In this document: piece after piece, positions 60,201-64,000 of the stretch
How positions within the stretch are numbered: the first letter of the stretch is position 1
Layout of the letters: the number at the start of each line of letters is the position of its first letter
Source: Eledone cirrhosa
Lineage: Eukaryota; Mollusca; Cephalopoda; Octopoda; Eledonidae
Direction: 5' to 3'
Length of the DNA stretch: 64,000 nucleotides
Assembly (NCBI GenBank): GCA_964016885.1
Contig: OZ024743.1
Span: 125,666,612-125,730,611, forward strand
Position numbers and translations under genes: made by a program
Notes under the pieces: model-generated
Database searches by the model: none
What the model saw: only the letters and a program-made list of their open reading frames with translations
Told to the model about the DNA's origin: nothing

Positions 60201-63125
60201 TTTAAAATAATGATGTAGATTATATTTTTCAGAAATCATCATTATTATTTTTTTTTTCATCTGCTTTTCTCTGCTAGCATGGGTTGCACCACCCCATTCT
60301 GCAAATGATAGCATTGGTGTAACAATAAAATGTACCCAATACATTTCTCAAAGTGGCTGGCTTTAAGAAGGGCATCCAGTCACAGAAACCACATTGGTCT
60401 TTGCTAGGCTCACTTTGAGGACCTTTGATTCACTCAATGCAGTTTTATTTTTTAATGAGTCATGCATTAAATATGTTAGCATTTTGATACTTCATCATCA
60501 TCATCATCTTTTTACTTCTGCTTTGCATGTTAGGAAGTGGTGGGTGACTGGCACAATCCAAGTCACATATTTAGAGTTACTGCCCTCCTAAATGGGTTGA
60601 AGGACCACATCTTTCTTGTACGTTACATTTTTGGTATGGTTACTACCACTTAGCAGAGTGTACTAGGTGCATTTATTGTGACACCAGCACTAGATATTTT
60701 ATGTCCTCAGCAGGACTAAAGAGCCATCTCTACCCTATGCTATCTTTGATCACTAACCACTTTACAGAGTGTAATGGGTGCATTTATCATGGCATTAACA
60801 TTAGTGAGGTTACCTTGCATCACACAAAGACTATATATAAGATAAATAGAGAAATGTCCCTCATCTCATCAAGAAAATAATTTCAATAAATACATGTATC
60901 GTCATCATCATTTTATGTCTGCTTTCCATGCTGGCATGGGCTAGACAGGTTATCAGTCTGAGACCAGACAGATCAAGGAACTACATCTTGCTCATATGTT
61001 CCACATATAGCATAGTATATAGCCTGGCTGAATCCTCTTCTTAATGCCAACCCCCTTTCAGAGAGTACTGGGTACATTTTTCGTGGCACCACCACTACCA
61101 CTTTACAGAGTGTACTAGGTGCATTTTTCGTATCATCACTACCTCTTTACAGAGTATACTGGGTGCATTTTTGTGTATATATCCTGACATCACTGTGGTG
61201 CAATGGTTACCAATGTGGCATCCACAGACCCCTGGAGGCCAGTAAACATAATAGAGACTCTGTGACCTATACTCCAAATTCTTCTCAAACCATAAACATT
61301 TCTATCTTTTCATTCTTATAATTTGGGAGACGAATAAGAGTAGCAGGAAATTCATTTAAATAAAAAGGAGTCATTGCTTGTCAAAAGTTTGGGAACCACT
61401 GCTGTGTTGAAAAAAATACTTACCCTGGATTATCACACTGTGCTGCAGGTAAGTAGATATTTTCAAAGAAGTATGTAGCATTTGTCTTCCGTAGCTGAAT
61501 ATAGTAGGCCTCTTCCCTAAAAATATATTAGAGGTACATTGTTAGAGAATCAAACTGTTTAATAACAGGGAAAGAAAACAATAAAACAGAATATAAATTA
61601 ACCAAAAGCTCCTAAAAAAAGAGTTAACGCTTTTGTTACTATATTTTTAATAAAAGACACTTCTATAGTTTTTAAATAATTTTGAAAATAACCAAGAATT
61701 TAAAATAATCAAGTGATAAAACCAACATTCACATTATTTAGCTGGTGTGACGGCAGTGGATCAGTAGAATCGGTAGAGCATCAGACAAAATGCTTTACAG
61801 TATTTAGTTATGACTTCCTATGTTCAGAATTTAAATCCCAGAGGTCAACATTGTCTTTCATCCTTCCATGGTTGATAAAATAAAGTATCATCAAGTACTT
61901 GCGTTGATATAATCGACTTTCCTCTTTCCCCAAATTATCAGCCTTGTGCCAATCATCATCATCACTGTTTAATGTCCATTTTCCACGCTAGCATGGGTTA
62001 GACGGGTTGTCTATTTGAGGTAAGTCGAGGTCAGATGATCAAGCCTTGCCCTTCATAATGCCAACCACATTTACAGTGAGTACCGAGTGCTTTTTGTTGT
62101 GACACCTACACAACCACTTTATAGGGGGGCTGGGCACTTTTTGTCATGTTGCCAACACAACCACTTTACAGTGTGGGCTAGGGCTTTGGTGGAAAGAGTG
62201 TGTGAGGATTACGGAGGTGGGTACATGGGCATGTGTGAGGAGTGGAATGTTAGGATGTGGGAGGTGTGTAGAAGTGTGGGATGAAGGTGGTGCATATCAG
62301 ATGTATGCTTCAGCCTGTACTCATGGGAGGTGTATGGGAGGGACATGGAGGTGAGTACTATATATATGTGTGAGCTAGGTGCTTTTTGTCATGACTGGGT
62401 GCATATTATCATGACACCAGCACTAGAGAGGTTGTTACACACTCATGTAGACTGATGGGTCCTCTCAAACCCTGTATTGTCTCTTTTCAATTGCCAACAC
62501 TGTAGCCCCCAGTCTCTAACATTTACTCTTAGTGTTGCAGTACTTGTACAGGATATGATGGCATATCAAAAGACCTGCAACACATGTACAAGCACTGCAG
62601 CACTAAAGATGATTGAAAACTAAATTCAACTATATAGTCATACCTGCACCTATACACAACCTATTCAAAATTAATGGTATCATATGGTCTCGTAACTCCT
62701 GAGGTAGCCATAGTGGGAATTGTATTGACATACTCGTACAGCGTTTCTTGGGTATTTTAAACCTAGCGGAACCCATCTCTCTCCAAGCCTGAGTACAGCA
62801 GATTTCTTTCAGAGAAGGATAGAAAGGAGAGAGAGGACGTAAGAAAGAGATATAGAGGAAGAATTGACCGCAGTACTTGACTGGTACTTTTTTTATAAAC
62901 CTTAAAAGAATGAAAGGCAAAGTTAACCCCAGTGAGATTTGAACTCAGAGAGCAGAGTGCCAGAAAATATACCAGAAAGCATTCTATCAACTCTGCCAAT
63001 TCAGCACCTAATGTAAAACAATAAATGAAAACAAAAAACAAAGCTTACCATTGTTTCGGAGTCAACTGACTCAAATCAATGATTTCATCTAAAATTTCAC
63101 TTCGAGCTTTTTCAAACAATTCATC
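39234..63125 (-). CDS. OPA1: OPA1-like mitochondrial dynamin GTPase, 3' half (11 exons, 5' part outside window)
   Basis: OPA1 is the dynamin-family GTPase of the mitochondrial inner membrane; it fuses inner membranes and keeps cristae junctions tight. I joined eleven minus-strand exons: 63125-63049, 61516-61424, 60094-60022, 59058-58903, 56572-56464, 55555-55428, 54621-54535, 53898-53782, 42775-42682, 40659-40549, 39298-39234. All introns are GT-AG, phases agree at every junction, and the sum is 1110 nt (369 codons plus TGA). Diagnostic segments are [59 protein letters not shown] and the end [11 protein letters not shown], which parallel vertebrate OPA1 as I know it. This covers stalk, membrane-binding paddle and C-terminal helix. 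The GTPase domain, transmembrane segment and import signal should lie beyond 64000. No frameshift or stop is seen, so the gene looks functional. Every intron that I could read carries repeats. Confidence 0.96.
39572..39850 (+). mobile_element. tRNA-headed SINE in the last OPA1 intron
   Basis: Head gcatgacttagtcgttagag, B box gctgtgagttcaaatcctgg, core ggcaagacactttatttcat, then a diverged tail (cacaaaacaccctgccc). Antisense to OPA1. Confidence 0.78.
40549..40659 (-). CDS. OPA1: OPA1 exon j
   Basis: A ttctag acceptor and gtaagt donor bound the exon. It encodes [20 protein letters not shown] and [16 protein letters not shown], the C-terminal coiled region typical of OPA1 (RRLEKNVKEVLEDF and LLTGKRVQLAEDL in vertebrates). 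Confidence 0.97.
40790..41365 (+). repeat. Two family B tail units in OPA1 intron
   Basis: 40920-41010 (agtgctgatgccacaataaa, aagagcatcgaattgtag) and 41040-41365 (aatgcacccagtacagcctg, ggatcggcatccaactgtag), ending in gatgatgatgatgatggtgg. Confidence 0.72.
41700..42050 (-). repeat. Family B tail, minus, in OPA1 intron
   Basis: Begins tcatcatcgcttaatg, then ctgggtgcccttcttatcac, then ctttacaaggtgtactggat. Confidence 0.72.
42682..42775 (-). CDS. OPA1: OPA1 exon i
   Basis: A ttccag acceptor and gtaggc donor bound this exon, which follows the 11-kb transposon-filled intron. It encodes [19 protein letters not shown] and [12 protein letters not shown], matching the OPA1 segment VVLFWRIQRML. It ends one base into an Ala codon. 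Confidence 0.96.
42885..43085 (-). mobile_element. SINE family A in OPA1 large intron
   Basis: gatgaaaggcaaacttgatt, gggatatgaactcaaacga, gctctactggtcctgataat. A run of 15 G lies at 42908-42922, about 130 bp upstream of the OPA1 exon at 42775 in gene direction. Confidence 0.75.
43570..43870 (+). mobile_element. SINE with B-type head and C-type tail
   Basis: Head acatggcttagtggttagat, B box cgtgagttcaatacccagt, core cgagcaaaatactttatttc, then aattcaaagagccagccatg and gtcaagctgaatctccttga, the last two being family C tail sequence. It is a chimera of heads and tails. Confidence 0.72.
43880..44290 (+). repeat. Minisatellite in OPA1 large intron
   Basis: About ten diverged units of tatgacagaggtccaacatt and gtgactatatgacagag, mean period near 31 bp with a higher order near 60 bp. 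Confidence 0.87.
44410..44700 (-). repeat. Family B tail, minus, in OPA1 large intron
   Basis: tcatcatcataattttactc, gtctatgtcggcatgggttg, gctgggtgttcttcctaata and ttttacagagtgcactgggt. Confidence 0.75.
45081..45165 (-). repeat. Rearranged SINE family A fragment
   Basis: gtttctacttttggcacaag opens, but ggataattgctggccttgtt follows in opposite orientation after only 70 bp, so the middle is deleted and folded. Confidence 0.65.
45735..46490 (+). pseudogene. Helitron protein, N-terminal repeats and zinc motif
   Basis: ATG 45735 opens [20 protein letters not shown], then three or four diverged repeats of the kind RxxAAMxEEELAEQ, very polar and Arg/Glu-rich. In a shifted frame after 46160 is [15 protein letters not shown] then [12 protein letters not shown], a Cys-rich zinc motif typical of Helitron N-termini. 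Frame changes near 46110-46190. Confidence 0.75.
46531..47771 (+). pseudogene. Helitron Rep (HUH nuclease) region
   Basis: 46531-46851 gives [20 protein letters not shown] and [11 protein letters not shown]; 47022-47771 gives [33 protein letters not shown] and [15 protein letters not shown]. His-Ala-His at 47466-47474 is the HUH metal site of the Rep nuclease. An internal stop and frame change lie between 46851 and 47022. The frame ends at TGA 47769-47771, a single-stop interruption, since the next part is in the same frame. Confidence 0.88.
47772..48647 (+). pseudogene. Helitron Rep tyrosine motif and linker
   Basis: [11 protein letters not shown] carries the two catalytic tyrosines, at 47874-47876 and 47886-47888, in the YxxKYxxK pattern. 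Then [17 protein letters not shown] and [20 protein letters not shown] follow. A frameshift near 48600 leads into the helicase frame. Confidence 0.88.
48596..50197 (+). pseudogene. Helitron PIF1-like helicase
   Basis: Walker [10 protein letters not shown] at 48944-48970, then [20 protein letters not shown], Walker B IIWDEAD, then [11 protein letters not shown]. Stops at TGA 49226-49228 and TAA 49652-49654, a shift near 49800, then [20 protein letters not shown]. The next-to-last helicase motif (AMTINKSQ type) is missing between LLPFIWQRS and [12 protein letters not shown], so a short deletion there. The end [13 protein letters not shown] to NIVYNEALS is present. Confidence 0.87.
50218..50545 (+). 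repeat. Tandem duplication after the Helitron ORF
   Basis: Units at 50218-50345 and 50420-50550 share cgacgtaaatgattcgaaca, cctttgatcagtattgtgag, acagagttatcatttatgtt and caataaaaaca, period about 205 bp. A third partial unit (50350-50415) shares only the caagtattggcagaaattgc part. Confidence 0.82.
50939..51293 (+). mobile_element. Short Helitron or 3' end of the autonomous one
   Basis: A Helitron-like start (atctatatctatatctacat, then ataatataaaagattgg) and 3' end cctgggcgaagctggg then CTAG at 51290-51293 followed by T. The hairpin is slightly worn. Confidence 0.68.
51294..51955 (+). mobile_element. Second short Helitron with minisatellite
   Basis: Start tattataaagctgagtgtcg just after the previous CTAG; end gccgggcgccagccgg, then CTAG at 51952-51955. 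Interior 51411-51640 has three units of tataatttaactgctttact and ctctcaaatattataaagtt (period about 85 bp), then GA-rich runs. Confidence 0.7.
52080..53258 (-). mobile_element. mariner transposon, complete ends, dead transposase
   Basis: Inverted ends gttcaataagtaatgagaaa (52081) and, reversed from 53258, gtttaataagtaatgagaaa, with TA on both sides (52078-52079, 53259-53260). Length 1179 bp. The outer TIR element stops 26 bp away at 52052. It is in the OPA1 large intron in the same orientation as the gene. Confidence 0.9.
52134..53168 (-). pseudogene. mariner transposase pseudogene
   Basis: ATG at 53168 ([20 protein letters not shown]) to TAA at 52134, about 345 codons if intact, the usual mariner length. 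Helix-turn-helix part [20 protein letters not shown]; catalytic pieces CDE (first Asp, with the next Trp codon changed to TAG and a shift), FHQDNAPCH (second Asp) and [11 protein letters not shown] (third Asp). Stops and shifts kill it. Confidence 0.88.
53782..53898 (-). CDS. OPA1: OPA1 exon h (paddle tip region)
   Basis: A gtctag acceptor and gtaaat donor bound this 117-nt, phase 0-0 exon. It encodes [18 protein letters not shown] and [13 protein letters not shown], paralleling the OPA1 segment IKDTWHQVYRRHF...GFYYYQRHF. Of the two nearby cysteines I recall in vertebrate OPA1, only one is present here. A complete TTAA MITE starts 97 bp upstream of the acceptor, and a mariner lies about 520 bp downstream. 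Confidence 0.93.
53995..54249. mobile_element. TTAA MITE near OPA1 exon h
   Basis: ttaacccttttaaaccatat at the left and tatcaaaagggttaa at the right, both inside TTAA, 255 bp. It is related to 55101-55360 and 59680-59935. Its left end is 97 bp from the OPA1 acceptor at 53898. Confidence 0.85.
54270..54500 (+). repeat. Family B tail next to the MITE
   Basis: cactataaggtggtcgtgct, aaggcacccactctgcactg, taggaagggcatccagccat, ending near OPA1 exon g. Confidence 0.8.
54535..54621 (-). CDS. OPA1: OPA1 exon g
   Basis: A ttgtag acceptor and gtatgt donor bound this 87-nt, phase 0-0 exon. It encodes [20 protein letters not shown], matching vertebrate LASDEITTVRKNL in the paddle. A repeat tail ends about 30 bp from the donor side. 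Confidence 0.95.
54745..54905 (+). mobile_element. SINE family A fragment in OPA1 intron
   Basis: gaggctaactttgcctttta, cttatggggtcaataaataa, taccagtctaaactgg. Confidence 0.65.
55101..55360. mobile_element. TTAA MITE near OPA1 exon f
   Basis: ttaactttttcattaccata on the left, gtatcaagaagattaa on the right. Interior gaatttgaaaaataatcaag and aaaattatgatggattt as in the other copies. Confidence 0.75.
55428..55555 (-). CDS. OPA1: OPA1 exon f
   Basis: A atttaag acceptor and gtaagt donor bound the exon. It encodes [25 protein letters not shown] and [11 protein letters not shown], paralleling the OPA1 segment around NMVGPDW and NELEKML. It lies in the paddle region and ends in phase 0. A TTAA MITE lies about 70 bp away on the low-coordinate side (55101-55360). 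Confidence 0.95.
55640..55945 (-). mobile_element. SINE family C, minus, best-preserved copy
   Basis: gatgtgtgttccagttgttt, tgagtattccacaggagatt, aagtccatttaacaggcttt, catgggtcaacctgtggcta, aaatgacacatgcccaagat and, at the head, cattcaaccatgctgcatcc. Confidence 0.83.
56150..56260 (+). repeat. Family B tail end
   Basis: ctgtccaacacttgctagca, aaagcagacattaaatga and an eightfold (GAT) run. Confidence 0.8.
56464..56572 (-). CDS. OPA1: OPA1 exon e
   Basis: A ttacag acceptor bounds it; the donor is the weak gtttgt. It encodes [10 protein letters not shown] and [19 protein letters not shown], matching the OPA1 segment QQWDAAIYFMEEAL. It ends one base into an Asn codon shared with the next exon. 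Confidence 0.95.
56680..56780 (+). repeat. (GGT)n/(GAT)n microsatellite
   Basis: Imperfect ggtggtggtgatgat repeats in an OPA1 intron. Confidence 0.85.
56805..57715 (+). mobile_element. RTE-like LINE copy with internal deletion
   Basis: Frame gives [20 protein letters not shown], then in 56941-57327 [20 protein letters not shown] and [19 protein letters not shown], then YAD directly followed by [16 protein letters not shown]. The second Asp of YADD, the PHD finger and motif E are gone, matching removal of about 600 bp of the 34.43-35.04 kb region. The tail at 57550-57715 is the same as the family B tail. Confidence 0.8.
57718..57935 (-). mobile_element. SINE family A, minus, OPA1 intron
   Basis: gatttaggcacaaggccaac, cccataaggatgaaagacaa, gtgaggtttgaactatgga, ctccaatactgccaatccac. 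Confidence 0.82.
57955..58863 (+). mobile_element. Non-autonomous Helitron, complete, OPA1 intron
   Basis: 5' tctatatatataaaactgag (57955) and 3' cccgtgcaacgctggg, then CTAG at 58860-58863 and T. Length 909 bp. Interior tandem blocks (aatccctaaaactcgagaag, atgtttcagggagtgtt, gaggcgttacgtc) occur two or three times. Its end is 40 bp from OPA1 exon d. Confidence 0.87.
58903..59058 (-). CDS. OPA1: OPA1 exon d
   Basis: A ttctag acceptor and gtaggt donor bound this 156-nt, phase 0-0 exon. It encodes [28 protein letters not shown] and [13 protein letters not shown], matching the OPA1 region WETLQEEF through KRHKWNDFAEDSL. A short Helitron ends about 40 bp downstream on the intron side (58863). Confidence 0.96.
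59237..59262 (+). repeat. (TC)n microsatellite
   Basis: About 12 tc units; flanked by related blocks in opposite orientation (caccttgtaaatcttgcctc at 59221 and gaggtaaggtttacaagatt at 59292), so a hairpin is possible. Confidence 0.85.
59680..59935. mobile_element. TTAA-type MITE copy, worn
   Basis: cttctcattacattatttct, aatcaagaatttggaaagat, aaaattatgatggaaggttt, ttgttatcaaagatg. The TTAA ends have decayed. It lies about 90 bp from OPA1 exon c. Confidence 0.65.
60022..60094 (-). CDS. OPA1: OPA1 exon c
   Basis: A ttgtag acceptor and gtaaat donor bound this 73-nt exon. It completes the Gly codon and encodes [19 protein letters not shown], a strongly conserved OPA1 stalk segment, ending in phase 0. 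Confidence 0.95.
60236..60400 (+). repeat. Family B tail pieces in opposite directions
   Basis: 60236-60290 is minus (tttcatctgcttttctctgc, tagcatgggttg) and 60290-60400 is plus (gaagggcatccagtcacaga). Confidence 0.65.
60495..60815 (-). repeat. Family B tail, minus
   Basis: catcatcatcatctttttac, cttagcagagtgtactaggt and ctttacagagtgtaatgggt. Confidence 0.75.
60900..61190 (-). repeat. Family B tail, minus, with tandem units
   Basis: cgtcatcatcattttatgtc, atgctggcatgggctagaca, then three cagagtgtactaggtgcatt-type units. Confidence 0.78.
61424..61516 (-). CDS. OPA1: OPA1 exon b
   Basis: A tttttag acceptor and a gtaagt donor bound the exon. After completing the Trp codon it encodes [20 protein letters not shown] and then [10 protein letters not shown]. 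The first half is diverged from vertebrate OPA1, but the YLPAAQ block is diagnostic. It ends two bases into a Gly codon. Confidence 0.93.
61622..61740 (+). repeat. TTAA MITE 5' fragment
   Basis: ttaacgcttttgttactata, gaaaataaccaagaatttaa; truncated after attatttagctggtgtg, where a SINE A follows. Confidence 0.65.
61745..61950 (+). mobile_element. SINE family A, plus, OPA1 intron
   Basis: ggcagtggatcagtagaatc, gaatttaaatcccagaggtc, ggttgataaaataaagtatc, cagccttgtgcc. Confidence 0.78.
61955..62530 (-). repeat. Family B tail with expanded units, minus
   Basis: atcatcatcatcactgttta, ccacgctagcatgggttaga, caaccactttacagtgtggg, then a G-rich expansion (62180-62345) and another unit at 62395. Confidence 0.75.
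62540..62610 (+). repeat. RTE-like LINE 3' end trace
   Basis: gatggcatatcaaaagacct and atgtacaagcactgcagca match the block at 14645-14700. Confidence 0.5.
62750..63010 (-). mobile_element. SINE family A with extra front block, minus
   Basis: Shares ttttaaacctagcggaaccc and cagatttctttcagagaagg with 5640-5740, then gaatgaaaggcaaagttaac, gagatttgaactcagagag and actctgccaattcagcacc. It ends about 40 bp from OPA1 exon a. Confidence 0.75.
63049..63125 (-). CDS. OPA1: OPA1 exon a (first in window)
   Basis: It is preceded on the minus strand by a tctag acceptor and followed by gtaagc. It reads [15 protein letters not shown] and SQLTPKQ, matching the stalk segment just after the OPA1 GTPase domain. 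It starts in phase 0 and ends with two bases of a Trp codon that the next exon completes. The 5' neighbour exon lies outside the window. Confidence 0.95.
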
Positions 63126-63354
63126 CTAGACAACAGAAGAAATATAATTGTTTATCAATTCTTAATTTTTATATTAAAGGACCAACTAGATGAATGTATG
63201 TTCTCTACTGACATCAACCACACTAAAATATTTACACAATATTTAATACTATAGAGTTGTACTAGTTTGGGAGTGTTTTTATTTGATACCACATATTAAA
63301 ACTGAACAAATTACATTGTGAAAAAGTAATTTTATCCATTCAAATAACATTGTT

Positions 63355-63415
63355 ATGGAGCCTGAAACCACATCATGGTTGCAAAGTAAACTTCTTAACC
63401 ACACTACCAATCATG
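63355..63415 (-). repeat. tRNA-like head fragment (SINE C type)
   Basis: gcctgaaaccacatcatggt and tgcaaagtaaacttcttaac. Confidence 0.45.
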
Positions 63416-63639
63416 GAAACTAACAACAACAAACTATATATTCATCAGTAAATGGTACTTTTGCTGTTCCTAAAATTGGGAAATTGTGTTCTAAGAAATT
63501 TTATCATTTGATTAAGCTAGAAGTTAGCTTAGTTTAGTTAGATTGTCTATGCATTTAGTAAACTATGTCTTGGAATACATGTTCTCCAGAAATATGTTTA
63601 ATAAAAGGATTGGTCATTCTGTCAACAAATCAATTCCAT

Positions 63640-63735
63640 TAATAATAAAACAATAATGTTAATAAATCCCTCCAAATTCTTCATTAATTGAAATACAGTG
63701 TATTTCATTAGAAATATGGTCACAAAAGCGTTAAG
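63640..63735 (-). repeat. TTAA MITE fragment, minus
   Basis: aatccctccaaattcttcat, ttcattagaaatatggtcac and aaaagcgttaagg, a reversed 5' part of the MITE family. Confidence 0.6.
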
Positions 63736-63784
63736 GCAAATTTCCTTTCTTGGTTCTTTTTATGTTATTATTTGTATTGTTTTG

Positions 63785-64000
63785 GTTGAGGATTGGTAGA
63801 ATTGTTAGTGTCAGAGAAAATGTTTTGCTGTATTTATTCTGGTTCTTTACATTCTTAGTTCAATTCCTGTTGAAGTCAATTTTGTCTTTTATCACTCAGA
63901 GGTTGATAAAATAAAGTACCAGTCAACTATTGAAGTCGATATAATCAACTTTTTCCTCCTCCCTAAAATTGCTGGCCTTGTGCCTAAATTAGAAACCATA
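63785..64000 (+). mobile_element. SINE family A, plus, cut by window edge
   Basis: gaggattggtagaattgtta, cttagttcaattcctgttga, gaggttgataaaataaagta, gctggccttgtgcctaaatt. Confidence 0.8.

Overview
This is eukaryotic DNA, most likely from a coleoid cephalopod and probably an octopus. The evidence is the density of tRNA-derived SINEs with cephalopod-style heads, the many repeat tails ending in (GAT)n, Helitrons, RTE-like LINEs, a low gene density, and one host gene cut into short exons by kilobase-scale introns. I see no prokaryotic features (operons, CRISPR, phage) and no convincing free-standing RNA gene. The species is an inference; no species-specific sequence was identified.

Host gene. 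The only host gene I can support is the 3' half of OPA1, the mitochondrial inner-membrane dynamin-like GTPase, on the minus strand. Eleven exons run from 63125 down to a stop codon at 39234. They join in one open frame of 369 codons plus stop, every intron is GT-AG, and the product matches the stalk, paddle and C-terminal (GED-like) end of OPA1. The GTPase domain and N-terminus must lie beyond the right edge. The largest intron (42776-53781, about 11 kb) is a nest of transposons: a TIR element with TA target sites (45184-52052) holds a decayed autonomous Helitron and two short Helitrons, and a mariner (52080-53258) sits just outside it.

Left part (1-39 kb). This appears intergenic or intronic and is almost all repeats. 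1-1801: a Ty3/gypsy element, minus strand. 2.5-5.1 kb: nested SINEs and microsatellites. 6.0-10.3 kb: two head-to-tail copies of a LINE with a restriction-like endonuclease, both in (ACAT)n microsatellite DNA. 11.2-11.7 kb: a LINE tail with zinc-finger remnants. 15.2-16.3 kb: a short Helitron. 19-24 kb: LINE remnants. 24.8-28.6 kb: SINE arrays and LINE tails. 31.5-36.7 kb: a composite Helitron, internally deleted, carrying an almost frame-intact RTE-like LINE (32.9-35.8 kb) whose reverse transcriptase contains a PHD-type zinc finger.

How the parts relate. The 3' end of the RTE-like LINE is the same sequence as the tail of the commonest SINE-like repeats here, which suggests the LINE machinery mobilised them. 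One SINE head and core is joined to several different tails. Small TTAA-flanked MITEs recur, several of them close to OPA1 exons. The best leads are the PHD finger inside a reverse transcriptase, the LINE pair in ACAT repeats, the shared LINE/SINE tails and the nested Helitron block. I found no clearly new cellular system.
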